Assembly: GCF_900142765.1 (NCBI RefSeq)
Contig: NZ_FRCB01000003.1
Coordinates: 124,001 to 188,000 of the forward strand
DNA: 64,000 bases
Direction of reading: 5' to 3'
From: Roseovarius litoreus
Lineage (GTDB): Bacteria; Pseudomonadota; Alphaproteobacteria; Rhodobacterales; Rhodobacteraceae
Each line of letters opens with the position of its first letter. The first letter of the stretch is position 1. A program made the position numbers and the translations under genes. Of the stretch, positions 43,828 to 53,585 are shown in pieces. Under the pieces are notes generated by a model. That model had not been told where the DNA came from, did no database searches, and saw nothing but the letters and a program-made list of their open reading frames with translations.

Positions 43828-43857
43828 GCTGCGGGCGGGGCCTGTCCCGCCCGCGGC
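43828..43857 (+). terminator. Intercistronic pufA-pufL hairpin (mRNA stabiliser/attenuator)
   Basis: A GC-rich stem (GCGGGCGGG at 43831-43839 against CCCGCCCGC at 43846-43854, extended to 43828/43857 by three pairs, one of them G-U) with loop GCCTGT. There is no T tract, so it is not a simple terminator. In Rhodobacter such a hairpin blocks 3' decay and gives more LH1 than reaction-centre mRNA. Confidence 0.8.
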
Positions 43858-43933
43858 TACCAAGACCAAGTTTAGATCCGGTTGGCTCCGGGCCAGAGGG
43901 CCCCGCGAGTCGCCATATGCGGAGGCTGCGAAA

Positions 43934-44773
43934 ATGGCTGTGCTCAGTTTCGAACGAAAATACCGGGTCCGCGGAGGGACGCTGATCGGCGGCGATCTGT
44001 TCGACTTCTGGGTCGGACCTTTCTACGTTGGCTTCTTCGGTGTCACGGCGGCGTTCTTTGCCGCCCTGGGGACCATCCTTATATTCTGGGGCGCTGCCCA
44101 TCAGGGCACCTTCAATCCCTGGCTGATCAACATCGCGCCGCCCGACCTGAAATACGGTCTGGGGCTGGCACCGCTCATGGAGGGCGGTCTTTGGCAGATC
44201 ATCACGATCTGCGCGCTAGGCGCCTTCATCAGCTGGGCGCTACGAGAGGTCGAGATCTGCCGCAAACTGGGCATGGGCTATCATGTGCCCTTCGCCTTCA
44301 GTGTCGCGATCTTCGCCTATGCCACACTGGTGGTGTTCCGTCCCTTGCTGATGGGCGCATGGGGGCATGGCTTCCCATATGGCATCTTCAGCCACCTCGA
44401 TTGGGTGTCGAACACCGGCTACGCCTATCTGCACTTCCATTACAATCCGGCGCATATGCTGGCGGTGACCTTCTTCTTCACCACCACGCTGGCGCTGGCG
44501 CTGCATGGCGGCCTGATCCTGTCGGCTGCCAACCCCGAGAAGGGCGAAGAGGCCAAATCGCCCGATCACGAGGATACGTTCTTCCGCGATTTCATCGGTT
44601 ACTCGGTGGGCACGCTGGGGATTCACCGCGTCGGTTTGCTGCTGGCGCTCAATGCCGGGTTCTGGTCGGCGGTCTGCATCATCATCAGCGGACCTCTCTG
44701 GACCAAGGGCTGGCCCGAGTGGTGGAACTGGTGGCTTGAGCTGCCGATCTGGCCCTCTCAGGTGGGGATGTAA
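43934..44773 (+). CDS. pufL: Photosynthetic reaction centre subunit L, PufL
   Basis: 279 residues with five transmembrane helices. With the initiator Met removed the numbering follows R. sphaeroides exactly: His153 and His173 (bacteriochlorophyll ligands), His168, His190 and His230 (non-haem iron) and Glu212/Asp213 for proton delivery to QB (DHEDTFFRD). [19 protein letters not shown] opens the chain. With PufM and PuhA it makes the type II reaction centre. It ends three bases before pufM. Confidence 0.98.
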   Translation: MAVLSFERKYRVRGGTLIGGDLFDFWVGPFYVGFFGVTAAFFAALGTILIFWGAAHQGTFNPWLINIAPPDLKYGLGLAPLMEGGLWQIITICALGAFISWALREVEICRKLGMGYHVPFAFSVAIFAYATLVVFRPLLMGAWGHGFPYGIFSHLDWVSNTGYAYLHFHYNPAHMLAVTFFFTTTLALALHGGLILSAANPEKGEEAKSPDHEDTFFRDFIGYSVGTLGIHRVGLLLALNAGFWSAVCIIISGPLWTKGWPEWWNWWLELPIWPSQVGM

Positions 44774-44776
44774 CAA

Positions 44777-45763
44777 ATGCCCGAATATCAGAACATATTC
44801 ACACAAGTTCAGGTCCAGGGCCCGCCCGAATGGGGCATGGACAACGAAAACAACATGGCCGAAGAGCGGATCGGCAAGCCGTTCTTCAGCACCCTGGTCG
44901 GCTGGATGGGCAACGCACAGATCGGTCCGGTCTATCTTGGCTGGACCGGGATGATCAGCCTGCTGACAGGTGTCCTGTGGTTCAACATCGTGGGTCTGAA
45001 CATGCTGGCGCAGGTCGGCTGGTCGATCCCCGAGTTCCTGCGGCAGGGCTTCTGGCTGGCGCTTGAACCGCCCGGCCCCGAACACGGCCTGTCGATGCCG
45101 CCGCTCAATGACGGGGGCTGGTATATCATCTCGAGCTTCTTCCTGCTGGTCAGTGTCATGACATGGTGGCTGCGCTCGTATCTGCTGGCTCAGCAGCACA
45201 AGATGGGCAAGCATATCGCCTGGGCCTTCGGCTCCGCGATCTGGCTGTTCCTGGTGCTGGGGCTGTTCCGTCCGATCCTGATGGGGTCATGGTCCGAGGC
45301 TGTGCCTTACGGCATCTTCCCGCATCTCGACTGGACCACGGCGTTCTCGATCCGCTACGGCAATCTGTACTACAACCCGTTCCACTGTCTCTCGATCGTG
45401 TTCCTTTATGGCTCGGTGCTGCTGTTCGCGATGCATGGGGCGACCATCCTTGCCGTGACCCGCTTCGGCGGCGACCGTGAGCTGGAGCAGATCTATGACC
45501 GCGGCACGGCGAGCGAGCGTGCGGCCCTGTTCTGGCGCTGGACCATGGGGTTCAATGCCACGATGGAGGGTATTCACCGCTGGGCCTGGTGGTTCGCGGT
45601 ACTGACGCCAATCACCGGCGGTATCGGGATCCTGCTGACAGGCACGGTTGTCGACAACTGGTTCATCTGGGCTCAGGAGCACAACTTCGCGCCGATGTAC
45701 GATGGGTCTTACGGCTATGAGAGCTTTGGGTCTTATGAAGCCTTCATCGGGCAGGAGGACTGA
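44777..45763 (+). CDS. pufM: Photosynthetic reaction centre subunit M, PufM
   Basis: 328 residues. In R. sphaeroides numbering (minus Met): His182, His202 (special pair), His219, Glu234 and His266 (iron ligands) are all present ([37 protein letters not shown]). The chain is about 20 residues longer than the R. sphaeroides protein; the extra C-terminal part ([19 protein letters not shown]) is aromatic-rich and typical of reaction centres that bind a PufC cytochrome. pufC follows at once; no pufX is present. Confidence 0.98.
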   Translation: MPEYQNIFTQVQVQGPPEWGMDNENNMAEERIGKPFFSTLVGWMGNAQIGPVYLGWTGMISLLTGVLWFNIVGLNMLAQVGWSIPEFLRQGFWLALEPPGPEHGLSMPPLNDGGWYIISSFFLLVSVMTWWLRSYLLAQQHKMGKHIAWAFGSAIWLFLVLGLFRPILMGSWSEAVPYGIFPHLDWTTAFSIRYGNLYYNPFHCLSIVFLYGSVLLFAMHGATILAVTRFGGDRELEQIYDRGTASERAALFWRWTMGFNATMEGIHRWAWWFAVLTPITGGIGILLTGTVVDNWFIWAQEHNFAPMYDGSYGYESFGSYEAFIGQED

Positions 45764-45766
45764 GCG

Positions 45767-46885
45767 ATGTTTCCCAAATGGTTTGACAAATGGAACCGGG
45801 ACAATCCCACGGACGTCTTCCGTCCGGCGATCATCATCGGCACGGTGGGCGGGGCAGTCTTTGCCGCCACCATGCTGATCGCATGGGGGCAGCCCTTCGC
45901 AACCGACAGCATGCAGACCGGTCCGCGCGGCACGGGGATGTCCGTCCCCGAATTCACCGCCGATCTGGCGAAGCCCGATCCCGATATCGAGCTTCTGATC
46001 GAGGATCCGCCCTTCGTGCCCGAACCGGGTGAAGCCCTGGCCAAGGACATCTACCAGAACGTTCAGGTTCTGGGCGATCTGACCGATGCCAACTTCAACC
46101 GGCTGATGGCGGCGATGACCCGGTGGGTTTCGCCCGAGCAGGGCTGCGCCTATTGCCACGGCGATGGCGACATCGAGACCTACGGCGAGGACAACCTTTA
46201 CACCAAGGTCGTCGCCCGCCGGATGATCCAGATGACGCAGAACCTCAACGAGGCATGGGACGGTCACGTCAACGCCAACAAACAGGTCGGCGTGACCTGC
46301 ATGACCTGCCACCGCGGACAGAACGTTCCCAGCGACATCTGGTTCAAGATGGGCGATGTGAACGAGACGATGGCGGGCTGGTCGGCCAATCAGAACCGGG
46401 TGACGGCACAAAGCCAGTTCACCTCTCTGCCCTCGGACGCGCTGGAGAAATACCTGCTCGATGGCGAGGTGATCGCGGTGCACGATCTGGAAAGCCGCGT
46501 TGCGGGTATTCCGGGCACGGATGGCTATCCGGGCATCCAGCAGGCCGAGCGGACCTATTCGCTGATGAACTATGTCAGCAACTCGCTCGGGGTGAACTGC
46601 GTGTTCTGCCACAACAGCCGCGCCTTCTATGACGGTGCGCAAGTGACCCCGCAATGGGCCACCGAAAGCCTTGGCATCCAGATGGTGCTCGAGATGAACA
46701 ACGAATATCTCGTGCCGCTTCAGGATCAGTATCCGCCCGAACGTCTTGGGCCGGTTCATGCCGATGCGCCGAAGGCGGCCTGCAAGACCTGCCACAAGGG
46801 CTATCAGCAGCCGCTGCAGGGCACGAACGTCATCAAGGACTGGCCGGAACTGGCCACGACGGGCGCGCCGGATTACGGCAACTGA
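45767..46885 (+). CDS. pufC: Tetrahaem reaction-centre cytochrome subunit PufC
   Basis: 372 residues with four CxxCH haem sites: CAYCH (127-131), CMTCH (178-182), CVFCH (near 285) and CKTCH (near 342), each preceded by a Met-containing helix supplying the sixth ligand in most cases. It relays electrons from soluble cytochrome to the special pair. The N-terminus has an uncleaved-looking transmembrane anchor (AIIIGTVGGAVFAATMLIAW, about 21-40) and no lipobox Cys, unlike Blastochloris PufC and like that of Rhodovulum. The family usually is ~330-370 residues. Confidence 0.97.
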   Translation: MFPKWFDKWNRDNPTDVFRPAIIIGTVGGAVFAATMLIAWGQPFATDSMQTGPRGTGMSVPEFTADLAKPDPDIELLIEDPPFVPEPGEALAKDIYQNVQVLGDLTDANFNRLMAAMTRWVSPEQGCAYCHGDGDIETYGEDNLYTKVVARRMIQMTQNLNEAWDGHVNANKQVGVTCMTCHRGQNVPSDIWFKMGDVNETMAGWSANQNRVTAQSQFTSLPSDALEKYLLDGEVIAVHDLESRVAGIPGTDGYPGIQQAERTYSLMNYVSNSLGVNCVFCHNSRAFYDGAQVTPQWATESLGIQMVLEMNNEYLVPLQDQYPPERLGPVHADAPKAACKTCHKGYQQPLQGTNVIKDWPELATTGAPDYGN

Positions 46886-46895
46886 GCTGAAACAG

Positions 46896-46925
46896 GGAAC
46901 GGCGCGCCATCCCGCGCGCCGTTCC
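46896..46925 (+). terminator. Hairpin after pufC
   Basis: A 12-bp perfect stem (GGAACGGCGCGC at 46896-46907 with GCGCGCCGTTCC at 46914-46925) and a 6-base loop, 11 bases after the pufC stop. The T tract is weak (GTTCTC), so it may stabilise puf mRNA and allow some read-through into dxs. Confidence 0.7.
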
Positions 46926-46998
46926 GTTCTCATCGCGCCGCCTGCGTCCCGACCCCGTTGCGCGGGCGACGCCAGAGCCACCGAAAAGGGGGGCCGCG

Positions 46999-48927
46999 AT
47001 GCCCAGCGAAAAACCACACACACCGTTGCTCGACCGTGTTGCAGGTCCGTCGGACCTGCGCCAGATGCCGGATCGGGATCTCGCCCGGCTGGCCCAGGAG
47101 CTGCGATCCGAGGTGATCTCGGCCGTGTCGGAAACCGGCGGCCATCTGGGATCGAGCCTTGGCGTTGTGGAACTGACGGTGGCGATCCATGCGGTGTTCA
47201 GCACACCGATGGACAAGCTGATCTGGGATGTCGGCCATCAATGCTACCCTCACAAGATCCTGACCGGACGGCGGGACCGCATCCGCACGCTGCGCCAGAA
47301 AGACGGGTTGAGCGGCTTCACCAAGAGATCCGAGTCGCCCTATGACCCGTTCGGGGCAGCGCATAGCTCGACCTCGATCAGTGCCGCACTTGGCTTTGCG
47401 GTGGGGCGCGACATGGGTCAGGCCACGGGCGATGCGATCGCGGTGATCGGCGACGGGTCGATCAGTGCGGGCATGGCCTATGAGGCGATGAACAATGCCG
47501 GGCACGAGGGGCGACGGCTGTTCGTGATCCTGAACGACAATGAAATGAGCATCGCGCCGCCCGTGGGGGCGATGTCGTCCTATCTCAGCCGGCTTTATGC
47601 CAACGAGCCGCTGGCGCGCATGGCGTCGCTGGCCGAAGGCTTCGAGGCGGCGATGCCTGCGCCGATGCGCGAGGGCGCCAAGCGCGCCCGCCAGTTGGTG
47701 ACCGGGCTGACCGGGTCCGGCACCTTGTTCGAGGAACTGGGCTTCGAGTATGTCGGGCCGATCGACGGGCATGACATGAGCCAGCTTCTGCCGGTGCTGC
47801 GCGCGGCACGGACCCGTGCCACCGGGCCGGTCCTGATCCATTGCTGCACGGTCAAGGGCAAGGGCTATGCCCCCGCCGAGACAAGCGCCGACAAGTATCA
47901 TGGCGTGGCCAAATTCGACGTGGCCACCGGTGCGCAGAACAAGTCATCGGGCGGCACCCCGTCCTATACCTCGATTTTCGGCCAATCGCTGACCGAAGAG
48001 GCCGCGCGCGATCCCGATATCGTGGCGGTCACCGCCGCGATGCCCTCGGGTACCGGGCTGGACGTGATGGCCGCTAGGTTCCCTGCGCGCGTCTTCGACG
48101 TGGGCATCGCCGAGCAGCACGCGGTGACCTTTGCCGCCGGGATGGCGGCGAGCGGGTTGAAGCCGTTCTGCGCGATCTATTCCACCTTCCTGCAGCGCGG
48201 CTATGACCAGGTGGTGCATGACGTGGCCCTGCAGGGCCTGCCGGTGCGCTTCGCGATTGATCGCGCGGGGCTGGTGGGGGCGGATGGCGCGACCCATGCG
48301 GGCGCCTTTGACATCGGTTATCTATCCAGTCTGCCGGGATTCACCGTGATGGCGGCGGCTGACGAGGCCGAATTGAAGCATATGGTGGCCACGGCCGCCG
48401 CGCATGATGCCGGCCCCATCGCCTTCCGCTATCCGCGCGGATCGGGCATGGGCGTCGCGATCCCCGAGCGCGGCCAGGTTCTCAAGATCGGCAAGGGCCG
48501 GGTGCTGCGCGAGGGCACGGATGTGGCGATCCTGTCCTATGGCGCGCATCTGGCCGAATGCATCGAGGCAGTCGATCTGCTGGAGCGCGAGGGGCTGAGC
48601 GTCACGCTGGCCGATGCGCGCTTTGCCAAGCCGCTGGATATCGAGCTGGTGATGCAGCTGGCCGAAAAGCATCGCGCGCTGATCACGGTGGAGCAGGGGG
48701 CCGAGGGCGGCTTCGGCTCGATCGTCATGCACGCGCTGGCGCGCGAAGGCGCGTTCGACCGCGGGCTTGCGATGCGCAATGTCTGCCTGCCGGACCGGTT
48801 CATCGATCAGGCCAGCCCGGCCGACATGTATGCCGATGCCGGGATGACCGCCGCCGATATCGCGGCCACGGCACGGGCCGCGTCTGAGCGCACGGCACGG
48901 GTGGTGCCGCTCAGTCTGGCCAAGTAG
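46999..48927 (+). CDS. dxs: 1-deoxy-D-xylulose-5-phosphate synthase Dxs
   Basis: 642 residues, the usual length. The thiamine-diphosphate motif [18 protein letters not shown] starts near residue 153, with [15 protein letters not shown] shortly after, the transketolase motif [16 protein letters not shown] is near 370, and the start [18 protein letters not shown] is near residue 48. It condenses pyruvate and glyceraldehyde-3-phosphate, the first step of the non-mevalonate isoprenoid pathway that feeds carotenoids and the bacteriochlorophyll tail. ATG 46999 follows AAAGGGGGG. Placement right after the puf operon suggests co-expression with photosynthesis genes. Confidence 0.97.
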   Translation: MPSEKPHTPLLDRVAGPSDLRQMPDRDLARLAQELRSEVISAVSETGGHLGSSLGVVELTVAIHAVFSTPMDKLIWDVGHQCYPHKILTGRRDRIRTLRQKDGLSGFTKRSESPYDPFGAAHSSTSISAALGFAVGRDMGQATGDAIAVIGDGSISAGMAYEAMNNAGHEGRRLFVILNDNEMSIAPPVGAMSSYLSRLYANEPLARMASLAEGFEAAMPAPMREGAKRARQLVTGLTGSGTLFEELGFEYVGPIDGHDMSQLLPVLRAARTRATGPVLIHCCTVKGKGYAPAETSADKYHGVAKFDVATGAQNKSSGGTPSYTSIFGQSLTEEAARDPDIVAVTAAMPSGTGLDVMAARFPARVFDVGIAEQHAVTFAAGMAASGLKPFCAIYSTFLQRGYDQVVHDVALQGLPVRFAIDRAGLVGADGATHAGAFDIGYLSSLPGFTVMAAADEAELKHMVATAAAHDAGPIAFRYPRGSGMGVAIPERGQVLKIGKGRVLREGTDVAILSYGAHLAECIEAVDLLEREGLSVTLADARFAKPLDIELVMQLAEKHRALITVEQGAEGGFGSIVMHALAREGAFDRGLAMRNVCLPDRFIDQASPADMYADAGMTAADIAATARAASERTARVVPLSLAK

Positions 48928-48955
48928 GGGCCGTTCAAGCGACTGCCGGACAATG

Positions 48956-48993
48956 AAAAAGGACGCGCGGGGGATGCCCTGCGCGGCCTTTCA
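48956..48993. terminator. Bidirectional terminator between dxs and cycA
   Basis: A 14-pair stem with one mismatch and one G-T pair (arms 48959-48972 and 48977-48990, loop GATG), with a run of A on the left and T on the right, so it has a U tract on both transcripts. It lies between the convergent dxs and cycA genes. Confidence 0.82.
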
Positions 48994-49014
48994 AACTGGC
49001 GTAATCTTTAAGAC

Positions 49015-49455
49015 TTACGAGCCGCCCTTGGGGCCAACCGATGCAAGGTAGGCCCAGACGTTGACGGCGTCTTCTTCCTTGCGGACCTTGAAGGTCATCT
49101 TGCTGCGGCCTTTTTCGCCGGTATGCTCTTCGAGCCAGCTGGTTGGGTCCTGGACGTAGCCGACAAAGCCGGCCTCATCCCATGCAAGACCCTGTTCGCC
49201 TGCCGCGATCAGCAGGTCGGAATAGCGGAAGCCTTCGACCGACCCTGCGGTGCGCCCGACAATCCCGTAAAGATTCGGGCCGACCTGGCCGCCCTTGACG
49301 ATGTTGTTGCCGTCGGCATCGGTGATCATGTGGCAGGCCTTGCACTGGTTGAAGGCCTTTTCGCCCGCCGCCGCGTCGCCGCTGGCGTGATCATCCGCGA
49401 ATGCCGGCGCGGCCAGAGCCACAGCGGTCAGAAGCGTTGCATATTTCAGTTTCAT
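49015..49455 (-). CDS. cycA: Cytochrome c2 CycA
   Basis: 146 residues. A signal peptide (1-20, LAAPAFA) is followed by the haem site CKACH (38-42) and Met121 (GRSKMTF) as the distal ligand; NLYGIVGRTAGS and GYVQDPTSWL are class I cytochrome c2 segments. It is the soluble periplasmic carrier between the bc1 complex and the reaction centre (via PufC). It lies downstream of hemA and converges with dxs. Confidence 0.95.
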   Translation of the reverse strand: MKLKYATLLTAVALAAPAFADDHASGDAAAGEKAFNQCKACHMITDADGNNIVKGGQVGPNLYGIVGRTAGSVEGFRYSDLLIAAGEQGLAWDEAGFVGYVQDPTSWLEEHTGEKGRSKMTFKVRKEEDAVNVWAYLASVGPKGGS

Positions 49456-49539
49456 CCGAAACCTCCCTTGGTTGCTCTGGCATAGTCAGGTAGCTTTACG
49501 CGCCCGATGTCAACCGTGTGATTGCCGGAAAAGGCAGGA

Positions 49540-50754
49540 TTATGCCACGGCGTGAGCAATCGCGCATTGCTTCCAGAGCACGGTCAGCGCCTCGACCAGA
49601 TGGTCGATATCGGCGTCGCTGTGCAAGGGGCCGGGGGTGAAGCGCAACCGTTCGGTGCCCTTGGGCACGGTCGGGTAATTGATCGGCTGCACATAGATGC
49701 CCCAGTCGCGCATCAGGATATCCGCCAGCATCCGGCATTTGACCGGATCCTTGATCATCACCGGGATGATATGGCTGGGATTGTCCAGATGCGGAATGCC
49801 CCGGCGATCCAGTTGCGCGCGCAGGCGCGCGACGCGGTCGCGCTGTTGCTGACGTTCGATCTGGGATGTCTTGAGATGCGCGATCGACGCCGTCGCCGCT
49901 GCCGCGACAGCCGGGGGCAGGGCAGTGGTGAAGATGAAGCCGCTGGCAAAGGAGCGGATGAAATCGCACATCGCGGTCGAGCCGGTCACATAGCCGCCCA
50001 TGCAGCCATAGGCCTTGCCGAGCGTGCCCTCGATCAGGGTGATGCGGTCGGCCAGACCCAGCTCTTCGCTGACGCCGCCGCCGCGCGGGCCGTAAAGGCC
50101 CACGGCATGCACCTCGTCAAGATAGGTCATCGCGCCGTGCTTTTCGGCCACCTCGACGATTTCGGCCATCGGGCAGATATCACCATCCATCGAATAGACG
50201 GATTCGAAGGCCACGATCTTGGGCGCGTTGGCGGGCAGGGCCGACAGTTTGCGGTCCAGATCCTCGGGGTCGTTATGCTTCCAGATGACCTTGCTGGCGC
50301 GCGAATGGCGGATGCCTTCGATCATCGAGGCGTGGTTCAGCTCGTCGCTGAGGATCACCGCGTCGGGCAGGCGGCTGCCGAGCGTCGAGAGCGCGGCCCA
50401 GTTCGACACGTAGCCCGAGGTGAACAGCAGCGCGTCCTGCTTGCCATGCAGATCGGCCAGTTCGCGTTCCAGTTTGACATGCAGGTGATTGGTGCCCGAG
50501 ATGTTGCGCGTGCCACCTGCGCCGGTGCCGCATTGGTCGATTGCATCCTTCATGGCCTGCCGCACGATCGGGTGCTGGCCCATGCCGAGATAATCGTTCG
50601 AGCACCAGACCGTCACCTCGTCGGGGGCCTCGTCATCATGGCTGATCGCCTTGGGGAATGCTCCGCAGCGGCGCTCGAGCTCCGCGAAGATGCGGTAGTT
50701 CCCTTCTTCTTTCAGCGCATCCAGCTGCGCGTTGAACATGGCGTCAAAATCCAT
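49540..50754 (-). CDS. hemA: 5-aminolevulinate synthase HemA
   Basis: 404 residues of the PLP-dependent alpha-oxoamine synthase type: [12 protein letters not shown] near residue 51, [20 protein letters not shown], and the PLP Lys247 in [10 protein letters not shown]. It makes 5-aminolevulinate from glycine and succinyl-CoA, the alphaproteobacterial C4 route, and limits tetrapyrrole supply. ATG 50754 ([14 protein letters not shown]) matches the family start and overlaps the puhE stop region by 11 bases. Confidence 0.97.
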   Translation of the reverse strand: MDFDAMFNAQLDALKEEGNYRIFAELERRCGAFPKAISHDDEAPDEVTVWCSNDYLGMGQHPIVRQAMKDAIDQCGTGAGGTRNISGTNHLHVKLERELADLHGKQDALLFTSGYVSNWAALSTLGSRLPDAVILSDELNHASMIEGIRHSRASKVIWKHNDPEDLDRKLSALPANAPKIVAFESVYSMDGDICPMAEIVEVAEKHGAMTYLDEVHAVGLYGPRGGGVSEELGLADRITLIEGTLGKAYGCMGGYVTGSTAMCDFIRSFASGFIFTTALPPAVAAAATASIAHLKTSQIERQQQRDRVARLRAQLDRRGIPHLDNPSHIIPVMIKDPVKCRMLADILMRDWGIYVQPINYPTVPKGTERLRFTPGPLHSDADIDHLVEALTVLWKQCAIAHAVA

Positions 50755-51556
50755 GAGGTCCCTCCGGTCTTGTCTTGTGTTGTGATGGCTTGGGAGCGGG
50801 AAGCATCCAGCGCCAGAGTTTCGCATCGGGCAGCGGCAACACCATGAGCCAGTGTTCCAGCAGCGCGAGCAGGGTGATGGCGGTCAGCAGGGCAAAGCCC
50901 GCGATATCACCGGGCGCGGTGGCGGCATAAAGCCGTTCCAGCCAGCACGCGGCGGCGAATGTCAGGGCGGTGATCGAGATCGGAAAGACCCAGTTCAGCC
51001 GCGAAATCCGGAAATGGCTGGCCAGATGGCCAAGCGCTTCGGGCAGGAATTCGGTATTGATCCGCGGCACGCCGAAATAGAGGTTCAGCTTGGCCGAGAT
51101 GCGCGCGAAATAGAGCGTCGTGAAGGTCCACAGGCCGAAGGTGTTCTCGGCCCCGTAGCCATAGAGCCACATGATGACGACAACCGCCGTCAGCAGGGTT
51201 TCATGATAGGCGATGGTGCCCCAGGCGCGCAGGAAGCGTTCCCATTCAGGCAGATCGTCGGGGCAGACCCGCAGGTTCGGCCCGGTGATTGCGCCGGTCA
51301 GGAAGGCCAGTTCGATCCAGCCCCAGATCGCCAAGGCGGCCAGAAACGCCCAATAGGCCGCGGCCAGGGTTTCGGAGGGCAAAGTCGCCTCGAACCCCCA
51401 GATCCCGACCACCAGCATCGGCAGACCCGCCAGTGTGGCGATGATCCGCGCGCGCCCACCCGAGCGGTCGGCGTAACGGACCACCATCAGGATCACGCCG
51501 GTGGAAAACCACCAGATGAAAAGCGCGAAAAGGGCGGCGATCCAAGGGCTTGTCAT
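50744..51556 (-). CDS. puhE: Photosynthetic complex assembly protein PuhE (DUF3623)
   Basis: 270 residues with about seven predicted transmembrane helices. Characteristic parts are [19 protein letters not shown] at the N-terminus, [18 protein letters not shown] and [15 protein letters not shown] in the centre. PuhE is required for normal RC-LH1 assembly in Rhodobacter capsulatus, mechanism unknown. The frame is open upstream, but ATG 51556 fits the family start. The 100-base gap to acsF is the longest in this leftward operon and shows no clear terminator. Confidence 0.9.
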   Translation of the reverse strand: MTSPWIAALFALFIWWFSTGVILMVVRYADRSGGRARIIATLAGLPMLVVGIWGFEATLPSETLAAAYWAFLAALAIWGWIELAFLTGAITGPNLRVCPDDLPEWERFLRAWGTIAYHETLLTAVVVIMWLYGYGAENTFGLWTFTTLYFARISAKLNLYFGVPRINTEFLPEALGHLASHFRISRLNWVFPISITALTFAAACWLERLYAATAPGDIAGFALLTAITLLALLEHWLMVLPLPDAKLWRWMLPAPKPSQHKTRPEGPHGF

Positions 51557-51656
51557 CTGCGCCCCCCACAACACCGCCCGAGGCACGGCACGCCGCGTGC
51601 GGCGCGGAGGGTTGCCCCCCCGCTCCGCATGGCGTGATATGCCGAGGCGCCGCGCA

Positions 51657-52781
51657 TCAGTAGGCCGGCTCCATCCGGGTGCTGGCGGGCACCTGGTGAC
51701 GCTTGGCGGGGATGAAGAAGAGCCCCGCAAAGGCCGTGGCCGCCCGCGCCTGCGCCGACACTTGCCGCAGCATGGCACCCAGACCGCTGTCCTGCTTGGC
51801 GCGCGCCAGATCGGCATTCGCCTTTTGCAGCTTGACCAACCCAGCCTGCCAGCGCGGATTTTCGATATCCAGCGTGATCGGGAAGATCTGCTTGGTCAGC
51901 GCGCTGGTCTTGGTAAAGACCTCGTGGGCATACCAGTCCGGATCGACGCCGAGCGCCTCGTGGAAGGCCGGGCGCTGATGATCGCGCACATACATCGTGG
52001 CATAGACCGCGGTGAGGAAGAACTTGATCCACCACACATTGACGCCCGATGTCAGCTTGGGGTCGGTCTTCATCAAAAGGGCGAAGGCCTCGCCATGGCT
52101 GAACTCGTCGTTGCACCACTCCTCGAACCATTTGAAGATCGGATGGAACCGATGCTGCGGGTTCGCCTCGAGGTGGCGGAAGATCGTGATATAGCGGGCA
52201 TAGCCGATCTTTTCCGACAGGTAGGTGGCGTAGTAGATGAACTTGGGCCGGAAATAGGTGTATTTCTTCTTCTGGGTCAGAAACCCGAGATTGACCGCAA
52301 CACCGGCTTCACGAAGGGCATCATTGATGAAGCCCGCGTGCCGCGCCTCGTCGCGCGCCATCAGCTGGAACAGCTGCGTGATGTCCGAATTGGACCCGCG
52401 CCGCTTCATTTCCTTGTAGAGCACGCAGCCCGAGAATTCGGCGGTGCAGCTGGAGATCAGGAAATCGATGAATTCCTTCTTCAGCTTGGGCTCCATGTTG
52501 TCCCAGTCGACGTGATCCCAGTCTTCGTTCTTCTTGAAATGACCCTTGTTGGGGTCGCTTTCCATCTGGTCGATCAGCTTGTCCCAGTCCTCGCGGACCG
52601 AGCTGACATCGATCGCGTCGAGCTCGTCGAAATCGGTGGTGTAGAAGCGCGGGGTGAGCAGGGTGTTCTGCATGGCCACATCGGTGGCGGCCTTGCTGTC
52701 GAACTTGGACTGCTCTTCCTGAATGGCGAGACCTTCCTCGACGGTGGTGGCGTCGGCGGAGTGCTTGGGCTGCATGTTCAT
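51657..52781 (-). CDS. acsF: Mg-protoporphyrin IX monomethyl ester oxidative cyclase AcsF
   Basis: 374 residues, a di-iron carboxylate oxygenase. Ligand segments are visible: DFLISSCTAEFSGCVLYKEM (first Glu), DEARHAGF (Glu-x2-His) near residue 148, and EWCNDEFSHGEAF (second Glu-x2-His). It forms ring E with O2, the aerobic route; no anaerobic bchE is visible here. ATG 52781 overlaps the bciE stop (ATGA) and has GGAGGTGACGCT upstream. Confidence 0.97.
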   Translation of the reverse strand: MNMQPKHSADATTVEEGLAIQEEQSKFDSKAATDVAMQNTLLTPRFYTTDFDELDAIDVSSVREDWDKLIDQMESDPNKGHFKKNEDWDHVDWDNMEPKLKKEFIDFLISSCTAEFSGCVLYKEMKRRGSNSDITQLFQLMARDEARHAGFINDALREAGVAVNLGFLTQKKKYTYFRPKFIYYATYLSEKIGYARYITIFRHLEANPQHRFHPIFKWFEEWCNDEFSHGEAFALLMKTDPKLTSGVNVWWIKFFLTAVYATMYVRDHQRPAFHEALGVDPDWYAHEVFTKTSALTKQIFPITLDIENPRWQAGLVKLQKANADLARAKQDSGLGAMLRQVSAQARAATAFAGLFFIPAKRHQVPASTRMEPAY

Positions 52782-53074
52782 AGCGTCACCTCCTCGGAGA
52801 AGGAGAATTCGCACAGCTCCATCACTTCGAAATCGCCGGTCAGCCGCGTCCAGAGCTGTTCCAGCTTGGAGGCGCGAAAGATGATCGCGTCGCGATCCTC
52901 GGATACGATCTCGCCGAAGGGGGCCATGATCTCGGGCCCCTGGACCTTGACCTCGTCACCCGGATAGATGACGGCCCCGTTGTTGAACCGCACATGCGCG
53001 TGCAGCGACTCGAATTTATGACTGATTTCCACAGTGCACGGCGCGTGCTCTATTTCCTTGGTAAGCCATCCCAT
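52778..53074 (-). CDS. bciE: BciE, accessory subunit of the aerobic cyclase
   Basis: 98 residues, soluble, immediately upstream of acsF and overlapping it by four bases. It begins MGWLTKEIEHAPCTVEISHKF and contains ICF-free, beta-rich segments such as RFNNGAVIYPGDEVKVQGP. A small protein at this place in alphaproteobacteria, named BciE, is needed for AcsF activity (published for Rhodobacter and relatives); the assignment rests on position, size and recalled sequence. ATG 53074 follows AAAGGAGG. Confidence 0.85.
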   Translation of the reverse strand: MGWLTKEIEHAPCTVEISHKFESLHAHVRFNNGAVIYPGDEVKVQGPEIMAPFGEIVSEDRDAIIFRASKLEQLWTRLTGDFEVMELCEFSFSEEVTL

Positions 53075-53090
53075 TCTTGGCCTCCTTTCC

Positions 53091-53564
53091 CTATTGTGCC
53101 AGCAGCCGCGCGAAGGCCCTGGCGTTATCTGCACCGAATCCCATTAAATCGGCGCCCCAGCCCGTGCTGGGATCCTTGATCTCGACCCGGCCATTGTCGC
53201 GCCGGATCAAGACGACGGGCCCGTCAAGGGCCACGCGATGCTTCGTGCGTTCGCGCAGAACAACGCGCCAGACGCCCGAAATGAAACCGCCCTCAGCGGG
53301 CGTCAGGTCGGCAACAAGCGTGCCGTCGAGATTGTGAACCGTGGCCGAGCCGGACATGTCGCCCGACAGGATCACCTCGCGGCTGACCACGATCTCGCCC
53401 TCGGGGGGCGTCGCGATCAGCGGGCGGTCGGTGACCCGGGCGATGGTGACCAGTGCAAGCACGGTCAGGACAAGGGCCAGCATGGCGCGCGTCATGACGC
53501 GCGGGATCAGCTCCTTGTCGTGGGGGTTGCGGCGCGGTTGGCCGTGGGTGTCGATCTGGGTCAT
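53091..53564 (-). CDS. puhC: Photosynthetic complex assembly protein PuhC
   Basis: 157 residues: a short cytoplasmic N-terminus, one transmembrane helix (ALVLTVLALVTIARV, about 29-43) and a periplasmic domain (EIVVSREVILSGDMSGSATV, LDGTLVADLTPAEGGFI). PuhC aids RC-LH1 organisation. It lies between puhB and bciE in the puh operon. Confidence 0.93.
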   Translation of the reverse strand: MTQIDTHGQPRRNPHDKELIPRVMTRAMLALVLTVLALVTIARVTDRPLIATPPEGEIVVSREVILSGDMSGSATVHNLDGTLVADLTPAEGGFISGVWRVVLRERTKHRVALDGPVVLIRRDNGRVEIKDPSTGWGADLMGFGADNARAFARLLAQ

Positions 53565-53585
53565 GGCGGTGTCCCTTTCGTCTGA

